32,666 nucleotides of DNA from Candidatus Auribacter fodinae. Lineage in GTDB: Bacteria > Auribacterota > Auribacteria > Auribacterales > Auribacteraceae. The number at the start of each line of letters is the position of its first letter. The stretch's first letter is position 1. The notes beneath the pieces are model-generated. The model worked only from the letters and a program-made list of their open reading frames with translations, had not been told where the DNA came from and ran no database searches. The DNA is taken from assembly GCA_003599815.1 (NCBI GenBank), contig QZJZ01000041.1, positions 1 to 32,666 of the forward strand, written 5' to 3'. Both the position numbers and the translations under genes were made by a program. Of the stretch, positions 17,101-25,307 are shown one piece after another.

Positions 17101-17949
17101 GTGTCTAAACCCGCTGAATTTGTTATACGACCGAAGAGCACGGGTATTATCGCCATGCTGCTGGATTTATGGCGCTATAAACGGCTGGTGGTCTATTTTT
17201 CGGTGCGGACAGTGCGGATGCGGTATAAAGAAACCATACTTGGCTGGTTATGGCTGATTATCCGTCCGTTGATTCCCGCGCTTATTTCGACGGTCATATT
17301 CGGTAAACTCGCCCAGTTCCCGTCTGATGATGTGCCGTACCTTGTTTTTTTCTTTACCGGGATGAGTTTATGGACATTGTTCAATACCGCTTTGCTGTAC
17401 GCGACACGCAGTATGCGGTTAAACCGCCGTCTGGTGACGAAACTCTATTTTCCCCGCATAATAATTCCATTAACGAGCATTGCTCCGTTTGTGCTGGAGT
17501 TTTTCATCAATATAGCTGTACTGATAGGGATATTTATTCTTTTTTATGTACGGACAGGGGTCTGTTATGTCTCTTTCCGTCCGGCGTTATTGTTGTGCGG
17601 CATATTTTTTCTCGCGACATTGATTCTCGCGTGGGGTATAGGCTTTGTAACGTCCATATTGAACGCTCAGGCGCGGGATGTCCGGTTCACGCTTCCGTTT
17701 GTACTGAATATGTGGTACTTTATCACGCCGGTTATATACCCGTTGTCGTTTATTCCTGAAAAATGGCGTCCGCTGGCTATTCTTAACCCGATGACCGCGA
17801 TTGTGGAAGGATTTAAGTGGAGTATTCTCGGGCGCGGCGAACTGAACATATGGTACGTTGTGTATTCGTTAGTTCTTGTACTGCTGGTATTTTCCGGCGG
17901 GTTATACTTTTTTTCACGGGCAGAAGCGAAATTTATAGATTCCATGTAA
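17101..17949 (+). CDS. wzm: ABC-2 type polysaccharide export permease (Wzm)
   Basis: 282-residue inner-membrane protein with six predicted hydrophobic segments (about 47-65, 78-98, 130-160, 165-190, 200-220, 250-270). The N-terminal amphipathic stretch includes VRTVRMRYKETILGWLWLIIRPL, typical of Wzm/TagG/KpsM permeases. It ends in the charged tail SRAEAKFIDSM. It forms the channel through which lipid-linked polysaccharide is moved to the periplasm, powered by the Wzt ATPase at 13494. The start is GTG with GAAAGG about 10 bases upstream. It sits between the two paralogous GT-B-like genes rather than directly beside wzt, which is less usual than wzm-wzt pairs. Confidence 0.93.
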   Translation: MSKPAEFVIRPKSTGIIAMLLDLWRYKRLVVYFSVRTVRMRYKETILGWLWLIIRPLIPALISTVIFGKLAQFPSDDVPYLVFFFTGMSLWTLFNTALLYATRSMRLNRRLVTKLYFPRIIIPLTSIAPFVLEFFINIAVLIGIFILFYVRTGVCYVSFRPALLLCGIFFLATLILAWGIGFVTSILNAQARDVRFTLPFVLNMWYFITPVIYPLSFIPEKWRPLAILNPMTAIVEGFKWSILGRGELNIWYVVYSLVLVLLVFSGGLYFFSRAEAKFIDSM

Positions 17950-17962
17950 TGGTGAGATAAGA

Positions 17963-19510
17963 ATGAAAATATTTTTTCTGATGCGTTCAGAAGGGTATAT
18001 ACGTAATTTTGAATCTGTCATTGATATGCTCAGTGCACGGGGGCATACGATTCACTTGTGTTTTCTGGGAAAGACTAAGATGCTGACCGAAGATCACCTG
18101 TGCGACAAATTTGCTGATAATCCTTTAATCACGTATTCCTATTTCCCTGATGACGTATGGTGGCTCTGGAACGGGATAAGCAAAATCATCCGTATTTTTC
18201 AGGATTACCTGCGTTATCTCGATCCTGTCTATTGTAACGCGCATAAGCTGCGGGCACGTGCCGGGCGGTATATACCGTCTTTCATACAGTCTATGCTGGC
18301 GCGTTCCTGTAAAGGCGACTTGAGCAGAATATGGCTTAAGATAAACAGGTTACGATGGATGGAACGCATTATCCCCGTTAATCAGAATATCGTGAACCAT
18401 ATTAAATCGTCTAAGCCTGACCTTTTTCTCATTACGCCGCTGGTTGATATATATTCCAATCAGGTAGACTGGTTAAAAGCCGCCCAGTATCTCGGCATAC
18501 CTTCGATTCATTGCGTCGCCAGTTGGGACAACCTGACTAACAAAGGGTTAATAAAAGTTGAGCCGGACGGTATTCTTGTATGGAATGAGTTCCAAAAACG
18601 GGAAGCTGTTGAAATGCATCATGTGCCTGCGGAAAAAGTGTTTGTCAGCGGCGCTCAGTGCTATGACAAATGGTTCACGTACGAGCCGAAGTATTCTCGA
18701 AAAGAGTTTTGTGAGGAACACTCTCTTGATCCGTCTGCAAAGATGCTGTTGTACGTATGTTCATCTCCGTTTATCGCGCCGGATGAAGTTGGTTTTGTCA
18801 GGCGGTGGATTGAAAAGATACGTTTTTCAGCAGATCCTGTCATTGCCGAAGCGTCGATCATGGTGCGCCCGCACCCGCAGAACGCTAGGCAATGGGATGA
18901 CGTGGATTTCTCATCATACGGGAATGTCACCATTTATCCCCGTGAAGGCGCGAATCCGATTGATGCCCGCACGCGCGATGATTTTTATCACTCAATATAT
19001 TTTTGCGATGCGGTATGCGGCATAAACACCAGCGCGATGATAGAATCAGGCATTTTGAAAAAACCTGTATTTACGATCGTAACGGACGATTTCGCCGATA
19101 CGCAGGGCGGCACACTGCACTTTGATTATCTGGTGAACGAAGGCGGGCTGGTGTATCAGAGTTCTGATTTTGATGAACATCTGAAGCATTTACGCACAGC
19201 GTTTTGCGGTAAGCTGGGCTATGAGGGGAAGGTATCGGGCTTCCTGAAAGAATTTCTGCGCCCCTCCGGATTGGAAAAAGAGTGCACACCGATTTTTTGT
19301 GATATAATCGAAAAATGCGTCGAATTGCCGTGCCGGCCGGTCAGGCATGAATTGTCATTTGACGCGTTACTGGTAAAACCGCTATTATTTATTGTTTCTG
19401 TTATAATAACATCCATCGACAATTTCCGGTTCGCGGCGCGAAAAACGGGACGAAAGGTGAAAAGCAGGTTATGCCGTATTCAAAAAAAAGTTCAGTCAAA
19501 ATTAAGATAA
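17963..19510 (+). CDS. GT-B-like glycosyltransferase, paralogue of the N-terminal part of the 14780 protein
   Basis: 515 residues. It aligns by eye along its length with the first 470 residues of the fusion at 14780. Shared blocks are the opening MKIFFLMRSEGYIRNFE, SWDNLTNKG (about 190), GAQCYDKWF, LYVCSSPFIAPDE, VRPHPQNARQW and GINTSAMIESGILKKPVF. The last part is the typical donor-side region of GT-B enzymes. A hydrophobic stretch near 470-480 could touch the membrane. It likely adds one sugar of the repeat unit or cap, with a partly different specificity from its paralogue. The gene overlaps the following one by 40 bp. Substrate unknown. Confidence 0.75.
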   Translation: MKIFFLMRSEGYIRNFESVIDMLSARGHTIHLCFLGKTKMLTEDHLCDKFADNPLITYSYFPDDVWWLWNGISKIIRIFQDYLRYLDPVYCNAHKLRARAGRYIPSFIQSMLARSCKGDLSRIWLKINRLRWMERIIPVNQNIVNHIKSSKPDLFLITPLVDIYSNQVDWLKAAQYLGIPSIHCVASWDNLTNKGLIKVEPDGILVWNEFQKREAVEMHHVPAEKVFVSGAQCYDKWFTYEPKYSRKEFCEEHSLDPSAKMLLYVCSSPFIAPDEVGFVRRWIEKIRFSADPVIAEASIMVRPHPQNARQWDDVDFSSYGNVTIYPREGANPIDARTRDDFYHSIYFCDAVCGINTSAMIESGILKKPVFTIVTDDFADTQGGTLHFDYLVNEGGLVYQSSDFDEHLKHLRTAFCGKLGYEGKVSGFLKEFLRPSGLEKECTPIFCDIIEKCVELPCRPVRHELSFDALLVKPLLFIVSVIITSIDNFRFAARKTGRKVKSRLCRIQKKVQSKLR

Positions 19511-20691
19511 AAAATGTTCTGCGCCCGTTGTTGTCACCATTTGCGCATCGGATACGACGGACAAGCATATTTAAAAAACATCTAATTCCATGGCTGATTC
19601 ATGCAGAAACCGGTTGCGGGGAACAGTATTCTGAAATTCAGGACTTGAAGAAAAAGCTGAAATCCATCGCGCATAGCGGGAAACCGATTATTGTCGGCCC
19701 GTGGCTGTCCGAAGTCGGGTTTGAGGTGTTATACTGGATACCGCTTCTACGCTGGATTGCCGATACTTTCGGGATAGACACCAATAGGTTATATGTTGTG
19801 TCACGGGGCGGGTGTAACCAGTGGTATGCCGGTATCTGCGGTACCTACACGGATATATTCGAGTTTTTCAGCGAATCGGAATTCAAAGAGAAAAACGAAC
19901 AGCGCATATCAGATACCGGCGGTCAGAAACATCTGTTCGTCAGCAAGTTTGATAAGGAAATAATAGCGCGTGTTACAGAGAAACATTCCCTGTCCGAGTA
20001 CGAATTGCTTCATCCTCTGTATATGTATGAGCTGTTCCGGTTTTTCTGGCGCAGAAGGCTCCCTATAAGTTTTATTGAGAAGCACGTATCGTTTCAGCGA
20101 TTTAAAATCCAGTCCGCTCAGGATATTCTGAGCAGACTTCCTGAAAAGTATATTGCGGTGAAGTTTTATTTCAGCGCGTGTTTTCCTGATACGCCTGATA
20201 ATCGTACGGCAATAAAGCATTTATTGCGGCATTTATCACGTAATTGCGATGTGGTCATGCTTTCAACCACTTTCTCGATAGACGACCACGACGATTTTCA
20301 CAGTGACGGCTCGAATCACCGTATCATTTCTGCGGCGGATATGATGTCTTTGCGGGATAACCTTGATGTCCAGACCCAGATAATCGCCAATGCGCAGGCG
20401 TTTTTCGGTACGTACGGCGGTTTTTCGTATGTTGCTCCTTTGTGCGGGGTTCCGTCGTTTGCGTTTTATTCACGGCTTGACCTTTTTGTGCACGGGCATC
20501 TCGATGTCGCGTACCGTATGTCGCGTTTTCTGAAATGCGGGCATTTCGATAAGATCAATAAAACAGGCACATATAATCAACCTCCTGATAAACCTGAATT
20601 TACTGCGTTTGACATACATAATTTACCATTATTGGAAACCATATTTAAAAGCGAGAATAAAGATGATATTACGTTACGATCAGCTTCCTGA
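19471..20691 (+). CDS. Uncharacterised GT-B-like protein of polysaccharide operon
   Basis: 406 residues; I do not recognise a named family. A basic N-terminus (about 1-30) is followed by GPWLSEVGFEVLYWIPLLRW (about 72-91), which resembles the first Rossmann-type unit of fucosyltransferase-like or heptosyltransferase-like GT-B folds. The later block IIANAQAFFGTYGGFSYVAP (about 309-328) with LCGVPSFAFYS looks like the donor-binding end of such enzymes. No transmembrane segment is evident. It overlaps its upstream neighbour by 40 bp and its downstream one by 29 bp, so it is translated as part of the operon. A glycosyltransferase is the best guess, but only from fold-like patterns and context. 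Confidence 0.6.
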   Translation: MPYSKKSSVKIKIKNVLRPLLSPFAHRIRRTSIFKKHLIPWLIHAETGCGEQYSEIQDLKKKLKSIAHSGKPIIVGPWLSEVGFEVLYWIPLLRWIADTFGIDTNRLYVVSRGGCNQWYAGICGTYTDIFEFFSESEFKEKNEQRISDTGGQKHLFVSKFDKEIIARVTEKHSLSEYELLHPLYMYELFRFFWRRRLPISFIEKHVSFQRFKIQSAQDILSRLPEKYIAVKFYFSACFPDTPDNRTAIKHLLRHLSRNCDVVMLSTTFSIDDHDDFHSDGSNHRIISAADMMSLRDNLDVQTQIIANAQAFFGTYGGFSYVAPLCGVPSFAFYSRLDLFVHGHLDVAYRMSRFLKCGHFDKINKTGTYNQPPDKPEFTAFDIHNLPLLETIFKSENKDDITLRSAS

Positions 20692-21781
20692 ATATAAAAA
20701 GAAAGTCGTTATGGTGGACGGGTGTTTCGACCCTCTGCATATCGGGCATATCCGTTATTTTCAGGTTGCCGCGGAACAGGGCATTCCAGTGCTCTGCAAT
20801 ATTCAGTCCGATGCGTATATTCAGCGGACAAAAGAGCGAGCCAACCTTTTGCCTGAAGATCAGCGCCTTGCCCTGATACAGGCAATGAAGGGGATAACCT
20901 ACGTTCACTTGTGCACCAATTCAACGCATGAGGTACTGGAACAACTTCAGCCTCTCCAGTACATAAAAGGGCTGGATTGGAAAGACCGCGGGCTTCCGCC
21001 GATTCAGGAGGAAATTTGCTCGAAATACGGCATAGAAATTGTCTATCTGGATACCAATGTGGACACCTCAACGAATATTATGTCTGAGTTCATGACAAAA
21101 ACACTGCCTATGAAATTGAAACAAAACGTTGACCAGTTTGAAGAGATCCTCTTTACGCAGAAACCGGTGGAATCCGTTCATTATGATGACCATTATTTTC
21201 ATGGCGATTGGAGGGACGGGCACAATGATTACACCATTGAGACACGCCGCGCGATAGAAGCGAAAAACCCTCAGAACATCAAAGAGATCTTCCAGCCCAA
21301 AACTGTTCTGGATGTCGGATGCGGGCCCGGAGCTCTGATGTATTTTCTTTGGGAACTGGGTATTGACCCGTATGGCATAGATTTCAGCAGGGCGGCTAAA
21401 GAATTAGCTCCGAAAGAGATAAGGAATCATATTACTGTCGGGCAGGTTACGGATTATCATCATTTTGACACGAAATTTGACCTTGTCATTTGCCGTGAAC
21501 TGCTTGAGCACCTGACCATTTTTCAGGTTCGCCAGACTGTGCAGTCGCTGGCAAAATATACGTCGAAATATCTCTATGTCACTACCCGTTATTATCCTCA
21601 GCCGCAAGGCCTTCTTGATATAACTGATGACCTTGAGACGGACGCGTCGCACATCACGTTGATGAATAAGGATTTCCTGAAGGTCCTCTTTATGCTGGAA
21701 GGGCTTAAGCCGCGATACGATCTGGAACGAAAACTGGATTGGAAAAATTACGGGCGTGTTCTTGTATTCGAAAAGGTATAA
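20663..21781 (+). CDS. Cytidylyltransferase/adenylyltransferase fused to SAM methyltransferase
   Basis: 372 residues. Residues about 10-145 are a TagD/RfaE2-type nucleotidyltransferase: GCFDPLHIGHI near 18-28 (the HxGH motif), then LPEDQRLALI, KGLDWKD and a TSTNIMSEF ending. Residues about 185-370 are a class I methyltransferase: motif I TVLDVGCGPG, DFSRA, FDLVICRELLEHL. The first part should activate a phosphorylated sugar or polyol with a nucleotide (CDP or ADP). The second would methylate a related group. The combination in one chain is unusual. The ATG at 20663 is chosen because the homologous region starts just after it; the longer ORF from 20609 adds residues lying inside the previous gene. 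It overlaps that gene by 29 bp. Confidence 0.85.
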   Translation: MILRYDQLPEYKKKVVMVDGCFDPLHIGHIRYFQVAAEQGIPVLCNIQSDAYIQRTKERANLLPEDQRLALIQAMKGITYVHLCTNSTHEVLEQLQPLQYIKGLDWKDRGLPPIQEEICSKYGIEIVYLDTNVDTSTNIMSEFMTKTLPMKLKQNVDQFEEILFTQKPVESVHYDDHYFHGDWRDGHNDYTIETRRAIEAKNPQNIKEIFQPKTVLDVGCGPGALMYFLWELGIDPYGIDFSRAAKELAPKEIRNHITVGQVTDYHHFDTKFDLVICRELLEHLTIFQVRQTVQSLAKYTSKYLYVTTRYYPQPQGLLDITDDLETDASHITLMNKDFLKVLFMLEGLKPRYDLERKLDWKNYGRVLVFEKV

Positions 21782-21784
21782 TTG

Positions 21785-22744
21785 ATGGATTATATTGTAA
21801 CGTCGCATCTTAACCCGCATTTGTCAGGCGTCGCCAAATTCAACCGTATTCTGGCGCAACGCATGAATATACCATGCATCAGTTTTGATGAGGTGTTCAA
21901 CCTGCACGATGTGACTATGCTTCTTTCCATCAAGTTGAAAGACGGGATACCATTCGATCATGAAAAACTGATGAGTATGGTTAATTACATGGTAGATAAC
22001 AATATCTGCTATGACCTCTTTTTTCATACCTATGACCGGCTTCCTGTGGAAGATGCGCTGATTCAACATTGCCGTTCGGTGTTTTGCGGAAACGATGAGA
22101 TAAAAGAAGCGGTCGGCGATGTGGGCAAACCCGTACTCAGCGCGTGGTGCCCGCCTCTTGTTAATCAGGAAGGGCATATCACCGAGAGCATGATTAATAT
22201 CTTTTCGTTCGGCATGGCGCATAAAATTCAGGTTCGTCATTATAAGGTGCTTCGTGATATACTGGAAAAGTTCAGGCTGCCGTATTCGTTCTGGGTTTCC
22301 ACGGCATTTCACGAGAAGGCGAGTTTCGGTGACTTTTCCTCAATCAGCCATGAAATGACCACAATATTCGGTTCGAAAATTCAGTTTCTCGGTTTTTTAT
22401 CGGATGACGCGGTAAACTATTTTCTGGATAAGACACATATATTCACCGCTTTTTTTCAGAGCGGAGTCAGGGCGAATAATACCTCGGTATTTGCGGCCAT
22501 GCAGCGTGGATGTGCGGTTTTAACGAACCTTGACCGGTATTCGCCGAAATGGCTTGCTCATGGTACGAATATATTGGATATCAATCAATTGCAACGCGAG
22601 GATCTCGAACTCGACGTGTTGCGTAATATTGGCGCCTACGCCAAACGGGACGCAGATATACACAGCACATGGCATGGGCTTGAATCGTTGTTGAAGTCAC
22701 CGGGATGTGCGTCTGAAACCTGTTCAGAGGGGAAACGGGTATAA
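21785..22744 (+). CDS. Glycosyltransferase, GT4-like, putative
   Basis: 319 residues. The N-terminus MDYIVTSHLNPHLSGVAKFNRILAQRM has the Ser-Gly-Val-x-(K/R)-(F/Y)-Asn arrangement seen in the acceptor domain of GT4 enzymes. Midway, MINIFSFGMAHKIQVRHYKVL fits the start of the donor domain. The region FFQSGVRANNTSVFAAMQRGCAVLTN (about 223-248) corresponds to the donor-binding loop, though the usual Glu-x7-Glu pair is not obvious. It is shorter than most GT4 proteins. Start ATG at 21785 with AAAAGG 8 bases upstream; a TTG at 21782 is rejected. It is three bases after the previous stop and overlaps neuA by one base. Likely adds one residue of the exported glycan. Confidence 0.65.
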   Translation: MDYIVTSHLNPHLSGVAKFNRILAQRMNIPCISFDEVFNLHDVTMLLSIKLKDGIPFDHEKLMSMVNYMVDNNICYDLFFHTYDRLPVEDALIQHCRSVFCGNDEIKEAVGDVGKPVLSAWCPPLVNQEGHITESMINIFSFGMAHKIQVRHYKVLRDILEKFRLPYSFWVSTAFHEKASFGDFSSISHEMTTIFGSKIQFLGFLSDDAVNYFLDKTHIFTAFFQSGVRANNTSVFAAMQRGCAVLTNLDRYSPKWLAHGTNILDINQLQREDLELDVLRNIGAYAKRDADIHSTWHGLESLLKSPGCASETCSEGKRV

Positions 22745-23475
22745 TGAATGTGCTGGGATTCATTCCTGCGAGAGCAGGGTCGGAGCGGGTTAAAAATAAG
22801 AATATACGTGAACTCAAAGGAAAACCTCTGATAGCGTACACAATAGAAGCGGCGCTGAATGCCGCTTCCATTAACAGGGTCGTGGTATCAACCGATTCTC
22901 AGGAAATTGCCAGCACTGCCCGCCAGTGGGGAGCAGAGGTGCCGTTTATGCGGCCTGCAGAAATAGCGGGCAGGAATTCTACGGAAATGGAATTTTTTCT
23001 CCATGCTCTTGACTGGTTCTCCGCACATGAACAGTATGAACCGGATCTGATTGTGTTGCTCTATCCGACATCGCCGTTCAGGCGGACGAAAACCATAGAC
23101 CGTGCTGTTGAAACCATGATGAAACATCAGGAAGCGGACTCATTGCGTTCCATCACTGCGTGCACGGAACATCCGTACAAAATGTGGCGTATCGACGGTG
23201 ATTACCTCAAACCGTTTGTGCGCGGGGAAGAACCGAATATGCATACATGGTCGTATTGCCGTTTGCCTCAGGTATATATACAAAACGCGAGTATTTATAT
23301 AACCAAGCCTGCAACACTGTATAACAAAAAATCGCCTACCGGTGACCTGATTGTCCCGTTCGTCATGGACGCGCAGGAGTCAATTGACATTAACACACCG
23401 CTTGATTTTGCGTTTGCTGAAATGATTATGGAAAAAGATCTGCTGAATGAAGAAATCGCTGGTAAATCTTCTTAA
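22744..23475 (+). CDS. neuA: CMP-sialic-acid-type cytidylyltransferase (NeuA family)
   Basis: 243-residue enzyme that activates a 2-keto-3-deoxy sugar acid with CTP. Motifs are IPARAGSERVKNKNI (about 7-21; the glycine-rich nucleotide loop), VVVSTDSQEIA, RPAEIAGRNS, LLYPTSPFR (about 101), QVYIQNASIYI and the metal-binding SIDINTPLDF (about 215). It is the product-activating partner of NeuB at the front of the operon, 15 kb away, which links the two ends of the cluster functionally. It has no C-terminal phosphatase domain; that role falls to the separate HAD protein at 7638. The stop/start overlap with the upstream gene is ATAATG. The acid it activates (Neu5Ac, Kdn, legionaminic or other) is not readable. 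Confidence 0.92.
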   Translation: MNVLGFIPARAGSERVKNKNIRELKGKPLIAYTIEAALNAASINRVVVSTDSQEIASTARQWGAEVPFMRPAEIAGRNSTEMEFFLHALDWFSAHEQYEPDLIVLLYPTSPFRRTKTIDRAVETMMKHQEADSLRSITACTEHPYKMWRIDGDYLKPFVRGEEPNMHTWSYCRLPQVYIQNASIYITKPATLYNKKSPTGDLIVPFVMDAQESIDINTPLDFAFAEMIMEKDLLNEEIAGKSS

Positions 23476-25132
23476 AAAAAGCATCACCGCCAGGCACCTG
23501 CTGCGTTTCTGGCGTTTAAAGTTCGCACAGCCTTCATGGAACGAAATTTTCGCTGATGAACGCTTACTGTGGCAGGACGCGTTATCGGCTCCGAAGAAGA
23601 AGCGCGTGCTTATAGCCACCAGTATCGGCGCGCATCTGCCGAGCGTGATACTGGAGAGCCTGTTGTCCGCCGCGCTGACCCTGCGTGACGCGGAAGTGCA
23701 TGTACTGCTCTGCGACAAAGTATTGCCCGCCTGCATGGATTGCTCCATAGATATTACTATCAGGGAAAAAGAACTGGCGAAGCACGGCCCGCAAAAAAAT
23801 TTATGCGCGTCATGCTATAAATACACCAACGGCATGTTCAGGTCGCTTGGGGTGCAGGTGCACCGCTACAGCGATTTTCTTTCACCTGACGATTTCAGCC
23901 GTGCTCAGTCCATTGCTTCAGAGATTGATTTATCGAACCTCAAGGAATATGCGCTGGACGGCATCGCTGTGGGTGAACACGCACTGGCGGGGGCGCTCCG
24001 CTTTTACGCGAGGGGTGACCTTGAAAAAGAGGTTCACGCAACTACTATTGCGGGACGCTATTTACGAGCGGCGTTGCTTACTATGTGGGCTGTACGCAGG
24101 CTTCTTAACTCTCATACGTTTGATGCGGCGGTATTTCATCATGGCATATATGTCCCGCAGGGATTGGTAGGGGAAGTGTGCCGTTCGAAGAAACTGCGGG
24201 TTGTGAACTGGAACGTCGCCTATAAAAAGTCATGTTTCATTTTCAGTCATGGAGACACCTATCACCATACCCTCATGGGCGAGGATGTAAAGCATTGGGA
24301 ATCAGTCAGTTTAAATAAAGACAGGGAAGCAGAACTGATGGATTACCTGAAAAGCAGGTGGTATGGCAGTAAAGACTGGATCTGGTTCCATGAGAAACCC
24401 CGGGAAAACCTTGCTGAGATTGCAAAGGAAATCGGCGTGGATTTTTCAAAACCGTGTGTGGGGTTATTGACGAATGTCATGTGGGATGCCCAGCTTCATT
24501 ATCCGGCGAACGCTTTTCCCAATATGCTTGAGTGGGTTGTCGCCACAATAGAATATTTCAGAAAACGTACTGATATTCAGTTGGTTATACGTGTACATCC
24601 CGCTGAAATATGGGGAAAGAACCCATCGCGGCAGAAACTGGTGGATGAAATTAACGCCCGGTTTGAATCTCTGCCTGCCAATGTGTTTATTATTGCGCCT
24701 GAGGCACGTATCAGCACCTATGCAGTAATGGAGCAATGCGATTCTGTCATCATATACGGCACGAAAACCGGCGTGGAACTGACCAGTATGGGTATCCCGG
24801 TTATTGTTGCCGGCGAAGCATGGGTGCGCAATAAGGGTATTACCTTGGACGCCAGTTCACCGGAACACTATTTCAAGATACTTGATACGTTGCCGTTAGG
24901 TAAGAGGCTTGATGAATCGGTCATGGTGCGGGCGAGAAAATACGCGTTCCACTTCTTTTTTCGACGCATGATTCCGTTGCCGTTCATGAAACCGGTTAAA
25001 GGATGGCCGCTCTATTCGATTGGTATCCGCTCGTTGTCCGAGTTACGGGCAGGAAATTTTAAAGGGCTTGATGTAATCTGTGACGGTATCCTGAAAAACA
25101 CTCCGTTCATTTATCCGCACGAAAACTCGTAA
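23447..25132 (+). CDS. Capsule-polysaccharide-synthesis-like protein with paired CxxC motifs
   Basis: 561 residues, the last gene of the operon. The N-terminal part has Cys residues at about 89, 96, 99, 120 and 123, forming two CxxC pairs (CMDC, CASC) that look like a metal site. The C-terminal half has GLLTNVMWDA, VIRVHPAE (about 382), IIAPEARISTYAVMEQCDSVI and YGTKTGVELTSMGIPVIVAG (about 440-460), the pattern of the Caps_synth (KpsC/KpsS-like) GT-B fold. In group 2 capsules such proteins transfer Kdo onto a lipid acceptor, so this one may transfer the CMP-activated acid made by NeuB/NeuA. That is inference from fold and context. The start overlaps neuA by 29 bp. No terminator follows; a dispersed repeat begins 37 bases later. 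Confidence 0.75.
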   Translation: MKKSLVNLLKKSITARHLLRFWRLKFAQPSWNEIFADERLLWQDALSAPKKKRVLIATSIGAHLPSVILESLLSAALTLRDAEVHVLLCDKVLPACMDCSIDITIREKELAKHGPQKNLCASCYKYTNGMFRSLGVQVHRYSDFLSPDDFSRAQSIASEIDLSNLKEYALDGIAVGEHALAGALRFYARGDLEKEVHATTIAGRYLRAALLTMWAVRRLLNSHTFDAAVFHHGIYVPQGLVGEVCRSKKLRVVNWNVAYKKSCFIFSHGDTYHHTLMGEDVKHWESVSLNKDREAELMDYLKSRWYGSKDWIWFHEKPRENLAEIAKEIGVDFSKPCVGLLTNVMWDAQLHYPANAFPNMLEWVVATIEYFRKRTDIQLVIRVHPAEIWGKNPSRQKLVDEINARFESLPANVFIIAPEARISTYAVMEQCDSVIIYGTKTGVELTSMGIPVIVAGEAWVRNKGITLDASSPEHYFKILDTLPLGKRLDESVMVRARKYAFHFFFRRMIPLPFMKPVKGWPLYSIGIRSLSELRAGNFKGLDVICDGILKNTPFIYPHENS

Positions 25133-25168
25133 AACCACACGAATGCAGTTGGATAAAGTTTCTCCGTG

Positions 25169-25298
25169 CCTCTTTTAAGATGTCCTCATGAGGAGCGCCA
25201 GCGGCGTGGTGGTCTCTACGTGTAACAGTCTTCATCGGAGGAGATTGCTATAGCCTCTGAGAGGCAGGGCAATGACGTTATTTTGTGGCTTTTTCATC
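25169..25298. repeat. Dispersed palindromic intergenic repeat, copy 2
   Basis: Same unit as copy 1 at 4305-4426. The left flank is CTCTTTTAAGATGTC, the core is GAGGAGCG...GCAATGAC and the right flank ends CTTTTTCATC. The core has drifted (CCTCATGAGG in place of CATCACGAGG). It fills almost all of the 175-bp gap between the convergent polysaccharide operon and the phosphorylase gene, where transcription from both sides must end. A role as a bidirectional transcription stop is possible but unproven. Confidence 0.85.
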
Positions 25299-25307
25299 GC
25301 TTCAAAA

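Noticed and set aside
13494..17949. Teichoic-acid exporter (TagGH) reading of the ABC genes
   Set aside because: The ATPase carries a Wzt-type C-terminal beta domain and the surrounding genes are sugar-acid and methylation enzymes; the TagD-like domain alone is not enough to indicate teichoic acid.
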